Source: Abyssogena phaseoliformis symbiont OG214 (lineage in GTDB: Bacteria; Pseudomonadota; Gammaproteobacteria; PS1; Pseudothioglobaceae). From it: DNA of 64,000 nucleotides. Positions 53,192-64,000 of the stretch are shown here, in pieces (position 1 is the stretch's first letter; the number at the start of each line of letters is the position of its first letter). A program made the translations under genes and the position numbers. The DNA lies in assembly GCF_016592595.1 (NCBI RefSeq), contig NZ_AP012977.1, forward strand, positions 930,001-994,000. Direction: 5' to 3'. The notes beneath the pieces were generated by a model. The model was not told the origin of the DNA. It saw only the letters and a list, made by a program, of their open reading frames with translations, and made no database searches.

Positions 53192-56100
53192 TGATAATAA
53201 ATCTTGCTAACTTGGTCTTGAGCCAAGGTGTTAACAGCGTCAATTAGTTGTTGATTGGGCGCCACCAAATAGGCTTTGTTTAGCAGCATGCCACCTCTTA
53301 AATTATCAGTCATATAAGAGATTTTAACAGGGCAATTGCCTTTATGCTCAAGTAGCACTTTGACAAGTTTGTCAAAAATTGACTGGTGTTTAGTATTTAA
53401 TAATACTTCAAAGCCCTTAGCGTAACTCATTTTCACTTGCCCAATATTTTCAATTTTATCAACCACTACTTGCCACTGATCTCTGGAATCTTTATTAATC
53501 TTGCCTGAAATCACCACCACTTCATCAACAATAAGTTTATCACTTACTAAACCTAGGGTTTTAGTAAATACCACAGCATTTAATAGCTTAGCACCATCTT
53601 CAACCGTGACCAGAGCAATTTGCCCACCACTCTTAGTAGCACGATAACGTAGCTCTGAAATCAATACCAATACACGCACATCTTTATTATTTCTAAAGAC
53701 AATTTTAGAAGGCAATGTTGCACCAATATGCTTTAAATCGGCTTTATATTCATCAGTAGGATGGTCATCAAAATAATAACCCAGCACGCTTTTTTCTAGT
53801 TGCAGCCTCTCTTTAAACGAAAAACTTGGCGCTGAAAGATAATGTGCCTCATATTCATTATGTTGTTCAACATTGGAAAACAACCCGTTCTGACCACTAG
53901 AATGATCATTTTGCTTCTGTTCTGCTTGTCTAACGGCTGTAGGGTAGGTTTTGATTAAACTTGCTCTATCCACGCCTAACACATCAAAAGCACCACTATA
54001 AATCAATGCTTCAATAGCACGCTTGTTTAAATAACGCTTTTCAATTCTAGAACAAAACTCAAATAAATCTTTATAAGCGCCATTAGCATTACGCTCAAAT
54101 ACGAGCGCATCAACCAACGCCCCACCCACGCCTTTAATTGCGCCAAGACCATATACAACTGTTTTTACATCATTAATGCTAAATTCATAATTAGATTCAC
54201 ATACGTTTGGTCCATTAACCATCAAGCCCATTTGGCGCACTTCACTAATGGTAAATGAGATTCTCTCTGTATCGTCCATCATGCCGGATAAAACTGCCGC
54301 CATAAAAGGCGCAGGATAGTGAGACTTAAGCCAAGCAGTATGATAAGACACATAGGCATATGCCACCGAGTGAGATTTATTAAAACCATAGCCTGAAAAT
54401 TTATCAATCAAATCGAAAATTTCATTGGCTTTTTTCTCGTCAATGCCTTTTTCAGCAGCACCTTTAACAAACACACTACGCTGACGACTCATCTCGCTGG
54501 CTTTTTTCTTACCCATCGCACGCCTAAGTAAATCTGCGCCACCTAAAGAGTAGCCTGCCATTACTTGTGCTGTTTTCATTACTTGCTCTTGGTACAAAAA
54601 CACACCATTAGTTGGCTTAAGGATTTGCTCTAGCATTGGGTGTGGGTATTTAACCTGTGCGCCATGTTTTACATTAATATAATCATCTACCATGCCTGCA
54701 TCCAATGGGCCTGGGCGATACAGCGCTAACATGGCAACAATATCTTCAAAATTATCCGCTTGCAGTTTCTTTAGATAACTACGCATACCTTCAGACTCTA
54801 ATTGAAAAATACCTGTTGTGTCACAACGTTGAAGCAACTCATAAACTTTTTTGTCATCCAGTGGTAAAGCATCTAAATCAATCGGCTCATCTGACAAACC
54901 TTTAGCACTAATCAGTTTAACAGCCTTGTGAATAACCGTTAAATTAGACAATCCTAAAAAGTCAAATTTAACCAAACCAACCGCTTCAACATCATCTTTA
55001 TCAAACTGAGAAACTACGCCATCATTCTCACCATAACCTTTATATACTGGACAAAAATCACTAATCTTGCTTGGTGCAATCACCACACCGCCTGCATGTG
55101 TACCAACATTTCGCACTAAGCCTTCTAACTGCTTAGAAAGATCAATTAATGCGGTTACGCTTTCTTCCGAATCATAACGAGCTCGCAATTCCTCCGAGCC
55201 TCCTTCTTCAGGCGCACTCAAGGCTTTTTCAAGTGTCATTTTCAAATCATTAGGAATCATCTTTGATATTTTATCACTAAACCCATAAGGATGGCCCAAA
55301 ACACGCCCCGCATCACGCACCACGCCTTTAGCCGCCATCGTACCATAAGTAATAATTTGTGAAACCTTTTCATGACCGTACTTTTTGGACACATAATCAA
55401 TCACTTCATCTCGACGATCAGTGCAAAAATCAATATCAAAATCTGGCATTGAAACCCGCTCTGGATTTAAAAAACGCTCAAATAACAATTCATGCTTAAT
55501 CGGATCAATATTAGTAATTCCCAAAACATAAGCCACTAAAGAACCAGCACCAGAACCACGACCAGGACCTACTGGAATGTCATTTTCTTTTGACCATCTA
55601 ATAAAATCTGCCACAATTAAAAAATAACCTGAAAATCCCATTTGAATAATAACATCAAGCTCAAATTTTAAGCGCTGGTGATAAACCTGCGCATCAACTT
55701 TTAAGTTTTGTAAGCGCTGAACCAAACCACGCTCCGACTCTTCAAAAAAAAACTGCTCTATGGTTAAGCCTTCTGGCACAGGAAAATCTGGCAAATAATT
55801 TTTTTTAAATAGCTCAAAATGTACATTACAACGTTTGGCAATTTCTAATGTATTTTCTAAAATTTCTGGTAAATCAGCAAACAGTTCATGCATTTTCTCA
55901 GATGATTTTAAAAATTGCTGGTTAGAAAAATGTCGCTCACGCCGTGTATCATCTAAAAGACCACCCTGAGCAATACAAATTCTGGCCTCATGTGCATCAA
56001 AATCACTTTCATTTAAAAACTGCACATCGTTTGTTGCCACAACAGCAATACTAAGCCCGAGCGCCAATTCAACACAAAGATGTAAGTGTTTTTCATCAAA

Positions 56101-56622
56101 CTCCCTTGAAGTTCTCTGTACACCTAAATAATAACGTTCAACAAAAACAGTCTGCCAAAATTCAGCTTTTTGCTTGGCCTCAATCATTTGATTTGATATT
56201 AAGTGCTTAGCTACATCGCTATAAATAGGTGTTGCAATCATAATCAAACCTTGGTTATAATTAATTAGTTGTTGCTGCGTTACACTAACACACTCAAACG
56301 ATCGTCCTTGAGTATAAGACAAAGAAATCAATTCAGAAAGATTAAGGTAGCCTTGGCGATCTTGACACAATAATAAAACCGAATAAAACTCACCCTCTTT
56401 ATCTTTGACATTAATTCTAGCACCAAATATTGGCTTGATATTGGCGGCAGTGGCTTTTTGATAAAATTTAACGGCAGCAAAAAGATTGGACTCATCCGTT
56501 AGTGCAATTGAATCCATACCAATTTCTTGTGCTTTTTCAATCAATTTTGGAATACGCACCAAAGAGTTCTCAACTGAGAATTCACTTTGACAATGTAGAT
56601 GCACAAAACCAGAATTAGCCAT
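53188..56622 (-). CDS. dnaE: DNA polymerase III alpha subunit
   Basis: The replicative polymerase. The 1,144 residues have the N-terminal PHP domain (FVHLHCQSEFSVENS, ALTDESNLFAAVKFY), the palm catalytic aspartates in MPDFDIDFC, with GPGRGSGAGSLVAY upstream, the finger and beta-binding region, an HhH segment (VVYGLGAIKGVGGALVDAL), and a C-terminal OB domain (about 960-1060). It is complete. Its last four bases overlap the end of the comEC remnant. Confidence 0.97.
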
Positions 56623-56813
56623 TAAGAATGATTAAAATAAATTTGATGAAATACTTATCTATTTTACAAGTCTAAAGAACTTTTTTTATTTTAAAAGTGC
56701 TGAAAGTTTTCAAAATATATGTCAGATAGAATAAAAATTATTGAGAATTTCTTATTGTTGATTAAAAAAAATTAATACAGGCTTTTTTTACAACAAACAA
56801 TAGACAAAAACAC

Positions 56814-56831
56814 ACCCCAACATTGGGGTAT
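56814..56831 (-). terminator. terminator of the sox operon
   Basis: The near-palindromic ACCCCAACATTGGGGT forms a stem with G+C pairs. On the minus strand it is followed by GTGTTTTTG. It lies about 25 bases after the stop of the SoxXA-binding protein gene, at the end of soxXYZA. Confidence 0.75.
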
Positions 56832-56853
56832 TTTTTCTAACTCACTAGACCCC

Positions 56854-57174
56854 TTAGAACCTAGGTCCGGCTGTTTTTGCCAATGCAGTTTGTGCTGTTG
56901 CATTAATTGTTTGCTTATGAGCTTTATTCGCCAAAGCAATTGCCGCAGCATTGTTACCTGCTTTATACAATTTTTTAGCTTTTTTGATCATTTTTCCAGT
57001 ATCACGCCATGCCATATTTACAGCAAGATTGGCTTTATAACCAGTCTGCGCCGCTTTAATGGCAGACTTAAATGAATCAGAAGAACCATTATTCCAGTTA
57101 TGCGAACCGTCCAAGGAATCAGCCTGAACTGTTAAAGCAAATAGTGTCAAAGTTGTTAATAATACTTTTTTCAT
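56854..57174 (-). CDS. SoxXA-binding protein (SoxK/SAXB-like)
   Basis: A 106-residue exported protein: signal peptide MKKVLLTTLTLFALTVQA, then a helical mature part with AVNMAWRDTGKMIKKAKKLYKAGN and AAIALANKAHKQT. These are features of the small protein that binds SoxXA and stimulates it in some sulfur oxidisers. It follows soxA after 9 bases, as the last gene of the sox operon. The name is given by motif and position; sequence conservation in this family is weak. Confidence 0.75.
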   Translation of the reverse strand: MKKVLLTTLTLFALTVQADSLDGSHNWNNGSSDSFKSAIKAAQTGYKANLAVNMAWRDTGKMIKKAKKLYKAGNNAAAIALANKAHKQTINATAQTALAKTAGPRF

Positions 57175-57183
57175 TAATGTCTC

Positions 57184-57999
57184 CTATTTTCTGTATCTAT
57201 CAGCAGTAATTTCAAGACCGTTGCTCATTGCTTGATGAAAGAATTCCATATTACGAAACGCTTCTGTCTGAGCTTTTAATGGCTTGGCACGCATGTTCTT
57301 CAAACAACCACCATAACGACAGTGTAGTGTACCCATACCAGCCCATTTTGCACGATACATAGGTAGGTGAGTAGTATGACCTAACGCAGGTGATAAAATA
57401 TCAGCGCGTGCTTTTTTGCCTGCGTTATACACATGACAATCTGCACAAGACATGTTGAACTGACCACGCTTAGCATAAAAGAAAGCTTTACCTTTCTCAT
57501 AAGCCGCCTTAGCACCAGTAGACTCAACCTTTACATTAATCTTTTGTCCAGCTGCTTGATCTGAAATCCAAGCACTAATACGCGCAATTTTACCTTTCTT
57601 AGAACCTAGCTTTTTGCCAGTTTGTTGTTGATAACACTTTTTAATCGTACTTTCAAGTGTAACCACTTGCTGGGTCGCTTCATCAAAGTACGGATGTTTA
57701 ACACGAGCTGCTGCAGGATCTTTAAGTGAAGCACACTTATTAAGACCGAACTTCAAATACTCCTTACCGCCCTTCTCTACCGCTTCCTCATAAGGAGGAA
57801 TGCCATCTAGGATTTCTTCAAATTGTTCTCTTGAGCCTTGATCAATCGCATATACACCATTGGTGTAGTCTGCAAATTCAACACCCGGAAGAATTGTTTT
57901 AAAGTGGTTAATAAAGGCCTTTTGATCGGATGCAACATCAGCTGATGCCACGCTAACCAACAAACCTAAACCAGCCACTGTGGCTATTAGTTTTTTCAT
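57184..57999 (-). CDS. soxA: sulfur-oxidation cytochrome SoxA
   Basis: With SoxX, it attaches thiosulfate to the SoxY cysteine in the periplasm. The 271-residue precursor has a signal peptide (MKKLIATVAGLGLLVSVASA). One c-type haem site is present, MSCADCHVYNAG, about residue 200. The catalytic cysteine ligand is probably in LHCRYGGCLKNMRAKP. The N-terminal half has no second CxxCH, so this is the single-haem type. It is followed by the SoxXA-binding protein gene. Confidence 0.93.
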   Translation of the reverse strand: MKKLIATVAGLGLLVSVASADVASDQKAFINHFKTILPGVEFADYTNGVYAIDQGSREQFEEILDGIPPYEEAVEKGGKEYLKFGLNKCASLKDPAAARVKHPYFDEATQQVVTLESTIKKCYQQQTGKKLGSKKGKIARISAWISDQAAGQKINVKVESTGAKAAYEKGKAFFYAKRGQFNMSCADCHVYNAGKKARADILSPALGHTTHLPMYRAKWAGMGTLHCRYGGCLKNMRAKPLKAQTEAFRNMEFFHQAMSNGLEITADRYRK

Positions 58000-58026
58000 T
58001 AATCCCTCCTCAATAATTATAAACAG

Positions 58027-58329
58027 TTATTTAGACTTTGCAGTTGCAGAACCTGTTTTACCTTTATTGTCTTTATACTTAAGTTCAATTGTGTCGCCCT
58101 TCTTACCAGGAACGTTAAACTTAAAATATGGGTTTTTAGAAATTGAACTACCGATATCAGCGTCTACAACTTTGTTGCCATTATGTAATATAACCATATT
58201 TTCAATATAGTTAGCTGGTACGATTTTACCTTTTTTCTTACGTAAGCCTGTCTCCATAGGGTGCTTAATTAAACACTTAATACCAATAACACCTTTTCTA
58301 GCCTTGGGCTTTAATTTAATACTTGCCAT
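58027..58329 (-). CDS. soxZ: sulfur-carrier complex subunit SoxZ
   Basis: The 100-residue partner of SoxY. It starts MASIKLKPKARKGVIGIKCL, with the family block IKHPMETGLRKKKGKIVPA and PYFKFNVPGKKGDTIELKY. It lacks its own signal and is exported with SoxY by the twin-arginine route. A good AGGAGG-like ribosome site precedes it, and it lies 32 bases after soxY. Confidence 0.95.
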   Translation of the reverse strand: MASIKLKPKARKGVIGIKCLIKHPMETGLRKKKGKIVPANYIENMVILHNGNKVVDADIGSSISKNPYFKFNVPGKKGDTIELKYKDNKGKTGSATAKSK

Positions 58330-58361
58330 TTTTATATCCTCCTTTTAATATAATTAGTTAA

Positions 58362-58805
58362 TTAACCGCCACAGCCGCCAATCGTTACTTTGACTTCTTG
58401 AGTTTTAGAAGTTGTTGTGCCACCTGCTGTTACTAACGCTATAACTAGAGAAGTTTTACCCATCTTAACACGAGTAGAAACATGACCCTGAGCGCCAGAT
58501 AAATTAAATGAAGCTGCTAAAGGGGTGGAGTTATTCTTAATATAAAAAGAAATATTTGTTACGCCTTTAATCTTAGAAGCATCCACTGTCATTGGCACTA
58601 CCGCACCATTCTCAGCAATCTTAGGTGCTTTGAATTTGAATGAACCTTGACCAACACTTGCAACCAAAGCAGTTGCTGCATCTGATTTAACCTTAAAACT
58701 TGCAGAATTAGCAAAAACCATGCCTGGTGTTAGTAAGCCTGCACCTACTGCTGTAGCAACTGCAGAACCTGCCATTGCACTTTTTAGAAATAACCTTCTT
58801 TTCAT
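58362..58805 (-). CDS. soxY: sulfur-carrier protein SoxY
   Basis: Carries sulfur intermediates on a C-terminal cysteine. The start at 58805 (AAGGAGAG 4-11 bases upstream) gives 147 residues with a twin-arginine signal, MKRRLFLKSAMAG. The swinging arm ends in TIGGCGG, whose cysteine is the carrier site. An ATG 15 codons earlier is in frame but overlaps soxX and does not fit the signal. SoxYZ passes between SoxXA and SoxB; soxB and soxCD are not in this window. Confidence 0.96.
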   Translation of the reverse strand: MKRRLFLKSAMAGSAVATAVGAGLLTPGMVFANSASFKVKSDAATALVASVGQGSFKFKAPKIAENGAVVPMTVDASKIKGVTNISFYIKNNSTPLAASFNLSGAQGHVSTRVKMGKTSLVIALVTAGGTTTSKTQEVKVTIGGCGG

Positions 58806-58815
58806 CTTGCTCTCC

Positions 58816-59163
58816 TTATTTTGAATAAATGAAATCTGTAATTTGATCAATTTGCTTCTCGCTTAACGCTTGGTGCTTACCAAATGGAGGCATAATTGAA
58901 TGTGGATTCTTAATAGTTGCATCCCAAATTTGCTCTCTTAAATCAGCCTTATTTGGAAATCTTGCTTTCATTGCAAGTAGTGGTGGTCCAATTGTTCCTG
59001 GCAAACTACCACCTGGAATCATGTGACATGCTAGACAATTGCCTAACTTACGACCGAAAGTTACCTCTTCGCCCGTCATCTCTTTAGCACCTGCTTGTGT
59101 TGGCATCATAAATAATGATGCCAATGTCACAACTACTGAGATAGAAGAAATGGTTTTTTTCAT
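58816..59163 (-). CDS. soxX: sulfur-oxidation cytochrome SoxX
   Basis: A 115-residue exported monohaem cytochrome c. The signal peptide (MKKTISSISVVVTLASLFMM) is followed by KLGNCLACHMIPGG (C43, C46, H47). The distal methionine ligand is probably in HSIMPPFGKH. It is the first gene of the soxXYZA operon. Confidence 0.94.
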   Translation of the reverse strand: MKKTISSISVVVTLASLFMMPTQAGAKEMTGEEVTFGRKLGNCLACHMIPGGSLPGTIGPPLLAMKARFPNKADLREQIWDATIKNPHSIMPPFGKHQALSEKQIDQITDFIYSK

Positions 59164-59213
59164 ATTTCTCTCCTCTTTATATAAAAAAATAAATCCTTCA
59201 ACAAGGCATTAAG

Positions 59214-59242
59214 CCTTGACGATTCTTGACGATTCTTGACGA
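59214..59242. repeat. three 10-bp tandem repeats upstream of soxX
   Basis: CTTGACGATT is repeated almost three times with a period of 10 bases, close to one helix turn, about 50-80 bases before the soxX start. A small hairpin, AAGGC-ATTAA-GCCTT (59203-59217), overlaps the left end. The layout would suit a regulator binding on one face of the DNA, or may be in the sox leader. Confidence 0.6.
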
Positions 59243-59526
59243 GAGGAATGATATAGCACTTAAAAATACTTTGCAACCCTTTTATTAAAGCGTTATATTA
59301 TAATATTCTAAACTTCTAAAAATAATATCACGTAATGTCTATGTTTTATAACCTTATTTCAAAATAGCTTTTCATACCAATTGTAAATAATGCCGTTTAT
59401 AAAAAAATAAATATTACTTGTTTAAGCTTAAAACACATGTATTTACAGAAAAAAACTAAGTTATTCTTCAAGAAGAAGTAAAAAAATAACCAAACAAGAA
59501 GAAATTATTTAGTTAATTTTTTCCAC
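59243..59526. other. A+T-rich gap between trpE and the sox operon
   Basis: No gene or RNA is recognised. A minus-strand TATATC at 59250-59255 with TTGCAA at 59271-59276 could be a sox promoter, but the 15-base spacer is short. The rest is A+T-rich without clear structure. Confidence 0.35.
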
Positions 59527-60981
59527 TTAAACCCGCTGTGCAGCCTTGATAAGTGCTTGGGCTTTATGCATAGTCTCATCCCACTCTGATTGTGCTATAG
59601 AGTCATAAACAATGCCCGCTCCAGCTTGAACATAAAGCATTTGGTCTTTAATCACAGCAGTACGAATAGCAATTGCCATATCCATACATCCATGCCAAGA
59701 TAAATAGCCAATTGCACCTGAATAAATATTGCGTTTTAAAGGCTCAATCTCATTGATAATCTCCATTGCTCGTACTTTAGGCGCACCACTGAGTGTACCT
59801 GCTGGAAAAGTTGCTTTTAAAACATCAATCACACTTACATCGTCTTTAAGCTCACATTCAACGTTTGACACAATATGCATCACATGCGAATAGCGCTCAA
59901 CAAACATTTTATCAGTCAACTTAACTGTGCCAGTTTTTGCAATACGGCCTAAATCATTACGACCCAAGTCAATTAACATTAAATGTTCTGCAATTTCTTT
60001 TTCATCATTTAGTAAGTCTTGCTCTAATGCCAAATCTTGGGCGTGGTTCTTACTGCGCGCACGAGTGCCCGCCATAGGTCTGACGGTTGCACGTCTATTG
60101 CTATCCACACGAGTGAGAATCTCTGGTGAAGAGCCAATAATCATAATATCATCCAAGTTAAGATAATACATATAAGGTGATGGATTGAGGCGTCTAAGTT
60201 GCCGATATAACTCAATTGGTGGTGCTTTGAATACTGCACTAAGTCTTTGTGAAGGCACCACCTGCATGACATCACCAGCCTTGATATATTGCTGAATGGT
60301 ATCAACTGCGGCTTTATAGTTTTGCTCGCCAAAGCTAGAGATAAAATCTGCACTACTAAGATGATCAGATTGATAATCTTTTTTAATTAAAGGCTGGTTA
60401 ATCTGATGTTCGATTTCACTTAACCTTGATTGCGCATCTTTAAAACTTTGCTTGGCAGGATTAATATGTGTCATTAAAAAAGCTTTATTGGCTAAATTAT
60501 CAAATACCACCAAATCATTAGACACCATAAGCATAATATCCGCAATATTAAGCTCATCTTTTTGCTTGGCATGTGTTAATTTTGGTTCAATATAGTGAAT
60601 AATTTCATAGCCGAAATAGCCCACCAAACCGCCATTAAACTCCGGCAAATTATCAATTTTTGGCACCTTGTATTGCTGTTGATATTGTTCAATCCACAGC
60701 AATGGGTCTTCTACAATGAATGGCTCAGATTGCTGTGAATTTTTCTCAATACAAACCTCATAACCAAACACTTTAATAATGGTTTGTGCACTCAAGCCAA
60801 TCATTGAATAGCGACCCCATTTTTCTCCACCTTGTACGGATTCAAAAAGATAAGAATAAGGCGTATCTGCCAGTTTTAAATACAAACTTAATGCGGTATC
60901 AGTATCTATAACCATCTCCTTAAAAACGGGAATATGGTTATAGCCTTGTTCAACAAATTGATTGAAACTAGATTGATTCAT
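59527..60981 (-). CDS. trpE: anthranilate synthase component I
   Basis: Converts chorismate to anthranilate using ammonia supplied by TrpG. The 484 residues comprise the N-terminal Trp-binding part (GLVGYFGYEIIHYIEP near 105-120) and the chorismate-binding domain with VVPSQRLSAVF, SPEILTRVDSNRRATVRP, AGTRARSK and the final AGAGIVYDSIAQSEWDET. It stands alone here; trpG is not next to it. Confidence 0.96.
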   Translation of the reverse strand: MNQSSFNQFVEQGYNHIPVFKEMVIDTDTALSLYLKLADTPYSYLFESVQGGEKWGRYSMIGLSAQTIIKVFGYEVCIEKNSQQSEPFIVEDPLLWIEQYQQQYKVPKIDNLPEFNGGLVGYFGYEIIHYIEPKLTHAKQKDELNIADIMLMVSNDLVVFDNLANKAFLMTHINPAKQSFKDAQSRLSEIEHQINQPLIKKDYQSDHLSSADFISSFGEQNYKAAVDTIQQYIKAGDVMQVVPSQRLSAVFKAPPIELYRQLRRLNPSPYMYYLNLDDIMIIGSSPEILTRVDSNRRATVRPMAGTRARSKNHAQDLALEQDLLNDEKEIAEHLMLIDLGRNDLGRIAKTGTVKLTDKMFVERYSHVMHIVSNVECELKDDVSVIDVLKATFPAGTLSGAPKVRAMEIINEIEPLKRNIYSGAIGYLSWHGCMDMAIAIRTAVIKDQMLYVQAGAGIVYDSIAQSEWDETMHKAQALIKAAQRV

Positions 60982-61027
60982 ATAAACAGTATTTATATAG
61001 AAATTCCAAGTATTTTAAACCTTCTAA

Positions 61028-61066
61028 TAAAAAAACCGCATCAATTTTGATTAATGCGGTTTTTTA
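61028..61066 (-). terminator. terminator after rpoC
   Basis: The arms AAAACCGCAT and ATGCGGTTTT form a stem around a 10-base loop, with A on the left and T on the right. It terminates leftward rpoC transcripts 15 bases after the stop codon and could also work from the other side. Confidence 0.9.
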
Positions 61067-61080
61067 TTTTTAAGCAAAAG

Positions 61081-64000
61081 TTAATATCGCCCTTCTTGTG
61101 CTTGCTCCTCTGCTTCGTTTAATTGATCAGCCAGTGCCTGCTGCGCATCAACTGTTTGCGTAATGCTTGCAACATATTGAGCACGACGTTTTTGATGATG
61201 TTTAAAACCTGTACCTGCTGGAATCAATCGACCCACAATCACGTTTTCTTTCAAACCTTGGAGTGTGTCCACACGTCCTGTTGTTGAAGCTTCTGTTAAC
61301 ACACGAGTTGTTTCTTGGAACGAGGCAGCAGAAATAAATGACTCAGTTGCCAAAGACGCTTTGGTGATACCCATTAACAACCTTTGATAGATGATTAAGT
61401 CTTTACCCTGCGCTTCCAATTGTTTATTGATTTCAATCACTCGACCATATTCAGCAGTTTCGCCATTAACAAATAATGAATCGCCCGCATCAAGAACCTC
61501 AACTTTACGTAGCATTTGTTTAACAATTACTTCAATATGTTTATCAGAAATATTAACACCTTGTAAGCGATAAACATTTTGAACTTCTCTAACAACATAA
61601 TTAGCCAACGCCTCAACACCCAATAGACGTAAGATATCATGTGGGTTAGATGGACCATCTGAAATTACATCGCCTTTTTCAATCGTTTCACCATCAAATA
61701 CGTTAATTTGACGCCATTTGTGAATCATCATTTCAATGGCTTCACCTTCTGCACTAGTAATAATTAGACGGTCTTTAGATTTGGTAGAACTACCAAAACT
61801 AATAACGCCAGTTGCTTCTGCAAGAATTGAATGATCTTTAGCCTTGCGCGCTTCAAATAAATCAGCAACACGTGGTAGACCGCCCGTAATATCACTTGTT
61901 TTAGACAAATCTTTAGGAATTTTAGCCAATACTTCACCTGCTGCAATCACTTGATTGTCGTCTAAATTAATCTTAACAGTTGATGGCAAATAATGTGTTG
62001 ATAGCACAACCTCAGAATCACTCTCCTCAACCATTTTAATTAGCGGCTTTAGTCCTTTTGCTGCTGTTGATCTTTCGGCTTCATCAATCATCTCAAAAAA
62101 AGTTAAGCCTGTCAATGGATCGGTATTTTTATCAACGGTCAAACCCTCAACAAAATCTACAAAAATAACGCGACCTGCTTGTTCAGAAATAATAGGATGT
62201 GTATGCGGATCCCAGTCAGCAATCTTATCTTTTGCTTTAACCGTACCTCCTTCTTGCACATGTACAATCGCGCCATAAGGAATTTTATAACGTTCAACCT
62301 CTTGACCTTTGTTATTACGAATAGTCACCTCAGAAGAACGAGAAATGACCACTAAATCATTATTTTCATTGGTGATTGATTTTAAATTTTCAAAATGTGC
62401 AACACCATCCGTATTAACATTGATACTACTGACTGCAGTAGAAGCGGATGCAGCGCCACCAATATGGAAAGTACGCATGGTTAACTGCGTACCTGGCTCA
62501 CCAATGGATTGTGCTGCAATAACACCAATTGCCCAACCAACACCAATTTTATGGCCACGTGCCATATCATTACCATAGCATGATGAGCACACGCCATAAC
62601 GTGTATCGCAAGTGATGGCTGAGCGCACTTTCATCGACTCAATGCCTAATTCATTAATCTTGTCTGAATCATCCAAGGATACTAAATGACTTTTTTCTAA
62701 AAATACATTCGTTGAATCTGGCATTAATACGGCTTCTGCTGTCACTCGACCTAATGTTGCTGCACCTAAGGTTTGTACAATATTACCACCGTCAATCACT
62801 GCTTTCATAATTAAGCCATTATCGGTACCACAATCATCTTCAGTAATAACCAAGTCTTGTCCAACATCCACCAAACGCCTGGTTAAATAACCAGAGTTTG
62901 CTGTTTTCAGTGCTATATCAGCCAAACCTTTACGTGCGCCATGTGTAGAAATAAAATACTGCATGTTGTTCAAACCTTCACGGAAGTTTGACGTAATTGG
63001 GGTTTCAATAATTGACCCATCTGGCTTTGCCATCAATCCACGCATGCCTGATAACTGACGCATTTGCGCAGGAGAGCCTCTTGCACCTGAATCAGCCATC
63101 ATATAAACCGAGTTAAATGAGGCAAGTTTTTGAGTCTTGCCATCAGCGTCAGTAAAATCTTCAAAACCAATCTCGTCCATCATGGCTTTTGCCACTTTTT
63201 CAGAAGTACGTGACCAAATATCAATCACCTTGTTATAGCGCTCACCATCGGTCACAACACCTTTAGAAAATTGCTCCTGAATATCTTTAACTTGAACCTC
63301 TGCCTGTTCAATCATCATGGCTTTAGAGTCTGGAATAATCATATCATTTGAACAAAATGAAATACCTGATTTGGTTGAATATTGGAAACCCATATACATC
63401 ATTTGATCAGCAAACATAACCGTTTGCTTTAATTCTTGCGTGCGGTAGCAAACATGAATTAAATTAGAAACTACTTTTTTACTAATGGCCTCATTGATTA
63501 AATCAAATGACAAGCCATTCGGCAAAATTCTTGAAAAAATCGAACGACCCACCGTGGTATCAACGATACGTTTAGTGCTAGGCTCAAATTTACCATCAAT
63601 TTTTTGATAATCCTGAATGCGTAATTTAACCTTAGCATGCAAGGTGACATTGCCAGACTCATAAGCGTTAAGCGCTTCGGTTGCATTTGCAAAAATTAGT
63701 CCCTCACCTTTTTGATTAATCATCTCACGAGTCATATAATAAAGACCCAAAATAACATCTTGCGAAGGCACAATAATAGGCTCACCACTAGCAAGGTGCA
63801 ATACATTATTAGACGCCAACATCAAGGTTCTTGCCTCTAATTGTGCCTCTTCAGATAAAGGCACATGTACTGCCATTTGGTCGCCATCAAAGTCAGCATT
63901 GAATGCACCACAGACAAGTGGATGTAACTGAATGGCTTTGCCTTCAATTAGTAGCGGCTCAAACGCTTGGATACCTAAACGGTGCAATGTTGGTGCACGG
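61081..64000 (-). CDS. rpoC: RNA polymerase beta' subunit, C-terminal about 970 residues (5' end outside window)
   Basis: The frame is open to the right edge, where it reads [15 protein letters not shown]; the start codon lies outside. The catalytic magnesium loop [16 protein letters not shown] is near the edge. Further on are the bridge-helix and trigger-loop region ([31 protein letters not shown]) and the zinc cysteines in [19 protein letters not shown]. The C-terminal end is [12 protein letters not shown]-like (reads [13 protein letters not shown]). It is intact in the visible part. rpoB should lie further right. Confidence 0.98.
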   Translation of the reverse strand, partial: RAPTLHRLGIQAFEPLLIEGKAIQLHPLVCGAFNADFDGDQMAVHVPLSEEAQLEARTLMLASNNVLHLASGEPIIVPSQDVILGLYYMTREMINQKGEGLIFANATEALNAYESGNVTLHAKVKLRIQDYQKIDGKFEPSTKRIVDTTVGRSIFSRILPNGLSFDLINEAISKKVVSNLIHVCYRTQELKQTVMFADQMMYMGFQYSTKSGISFCSNDMIIPDSKAMMIEQAEVQVKDIQEQFSKGVVTDGERYNKVIDIWSRTSEKVAKAMMDEIGFEDFTDADGKTQKLASFNSVYMMADSGARGSPAQMRQLSGMRGLMAKPDGSIIETPITSNFREGLNNMQYFISTHGARKGLADIALKTANSGYLTRRLVDVGQDLVITEDDCGTDNGLIMKAVIDGGNIVQTLGAATLGRVTAEAVLMPDSTNVFLEKSHLVSLDDSDKINELGIESMKVRSAITCDTRYGVCSSCYGNDMARGHKIGVGWAIGVIAAQSIGEPGTQLTMRTFHIGGAASASTAVSSINVNTDGVAHFENLKSITNENNDLVVISRSSEVTIRNNKGQEVERYKIPYGAIVHVQEGGTVKAKDKIADWDPHTHPIISEQAGRVIFVDFVEGLTVDKNTDPLTGLTFFEMIDEAERSTAAKGLKPLIKMVEESDSEVVLSTHYLPSTVKINLDDNQVIAAGEVLAKIPKDLSKTSDITGGLPRVADLFEARKAKDHSILAEATGVISFGSSTKSKDRLIITSAEGEAIEMMIHKWRQINVFDGETIEKGDVISDGPSNPHDILRLLGVEALANYVVREVQNVYRLQGVNISDKHIEVIVKQMLRKVEVLDAGDSLFVNGETAEYGRVIEINKQLEAQGKDLIIYQRLLMGITKASLATESFISAASFQETTRVLTEASTTGRVDTLQGLKENVIVGRLIPAGTGFKHHQKRRAQYVASITQTVDAQQALADQLNEAEEQAQEGRY

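Overview
This is an A+T-rich gammaproteobacterial chromosome segment. Gene content points to a sulfur-oxidising member of the SUP05/Thioglobus group, most likely a host-associated lineage related to the thiotrophic symbionts of vesicomyid clams or bathymodiolin mussels. The signs are a soxXYZA cluster with a SoxXA-binding protein, an rnfE subunit, a TRAP transporter, and an unusually high density of freshly broken genes. Host association is an inference from this decay; the sequence does not prove it.

Layout. 1-2.3 kb: a type I restriction-modification locus in which the S-like, M and BRO-domain genes are all broken. 2.4-10 kb: murD, a BI-1 membrane protein, an rppH pseudogene, then hom-thrC-cysM-ClC channel and hemJ. 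10-15 kb: two large wrecks, a fused FAD/Fe-S oxidoreductase and a sodium symporter. 15-20.6 kb: a gamma-glutamylcyclotransferase-like gene, two M16 peptidase-like genes, msrQ-msrP and ftsY. 20.6-28.5 kb: remnants of a thioredoxin/TolC/membrane-fusion set, then hemC, PCD, argH and fmt, followed by two broken envelope genes. 28.5-31.7 kb: trmL and clpB, the latter with a heat-shock-type promoter. 31.7-32.7 kb: two copies of a divergent micropeptide/XRE-regulator cassette. 32.7-37.6 kb: rnfE, a damaged rhodanese gene, prmC, a dead TRAP operon (dctPQM) and a broken small secreted protein gene. 37.6-38 kb: rnpB. 38-53 kb: fumarase, mreBCD-mrdA, then tgt, an Atm1-type exporter, a Cys/His-rich small protein and recX-recA on the minus strand, followed by ribD-coaBC and a comEC pseudogene containing a tetranucleotide repeat. 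53-64 kb: dnaE, soxXYZA plus the SoxXA-binding protein, trpE and the 3' part of rpoC.

Interpretation. Information processing, envelope synthesis, amino-acid and cofactor synthesis and sulfur oxidation are intact. What is being lost is restriction, DNA uptake, organic-substrate uptake, efflux and some periplasmic redox functions. Many breaks are single frameshifts, several in short homopolymers, or single TAA/TAG codons, so the decay looks recent. The most novel structure is at 31.7-32.7 kb: a duplicated unit of a short Gly-rich peptide gene, operator-like DNA and a 70-residue XRE protein. In one copy only the regulator is intact, and in the other only the peptide gene is intact.
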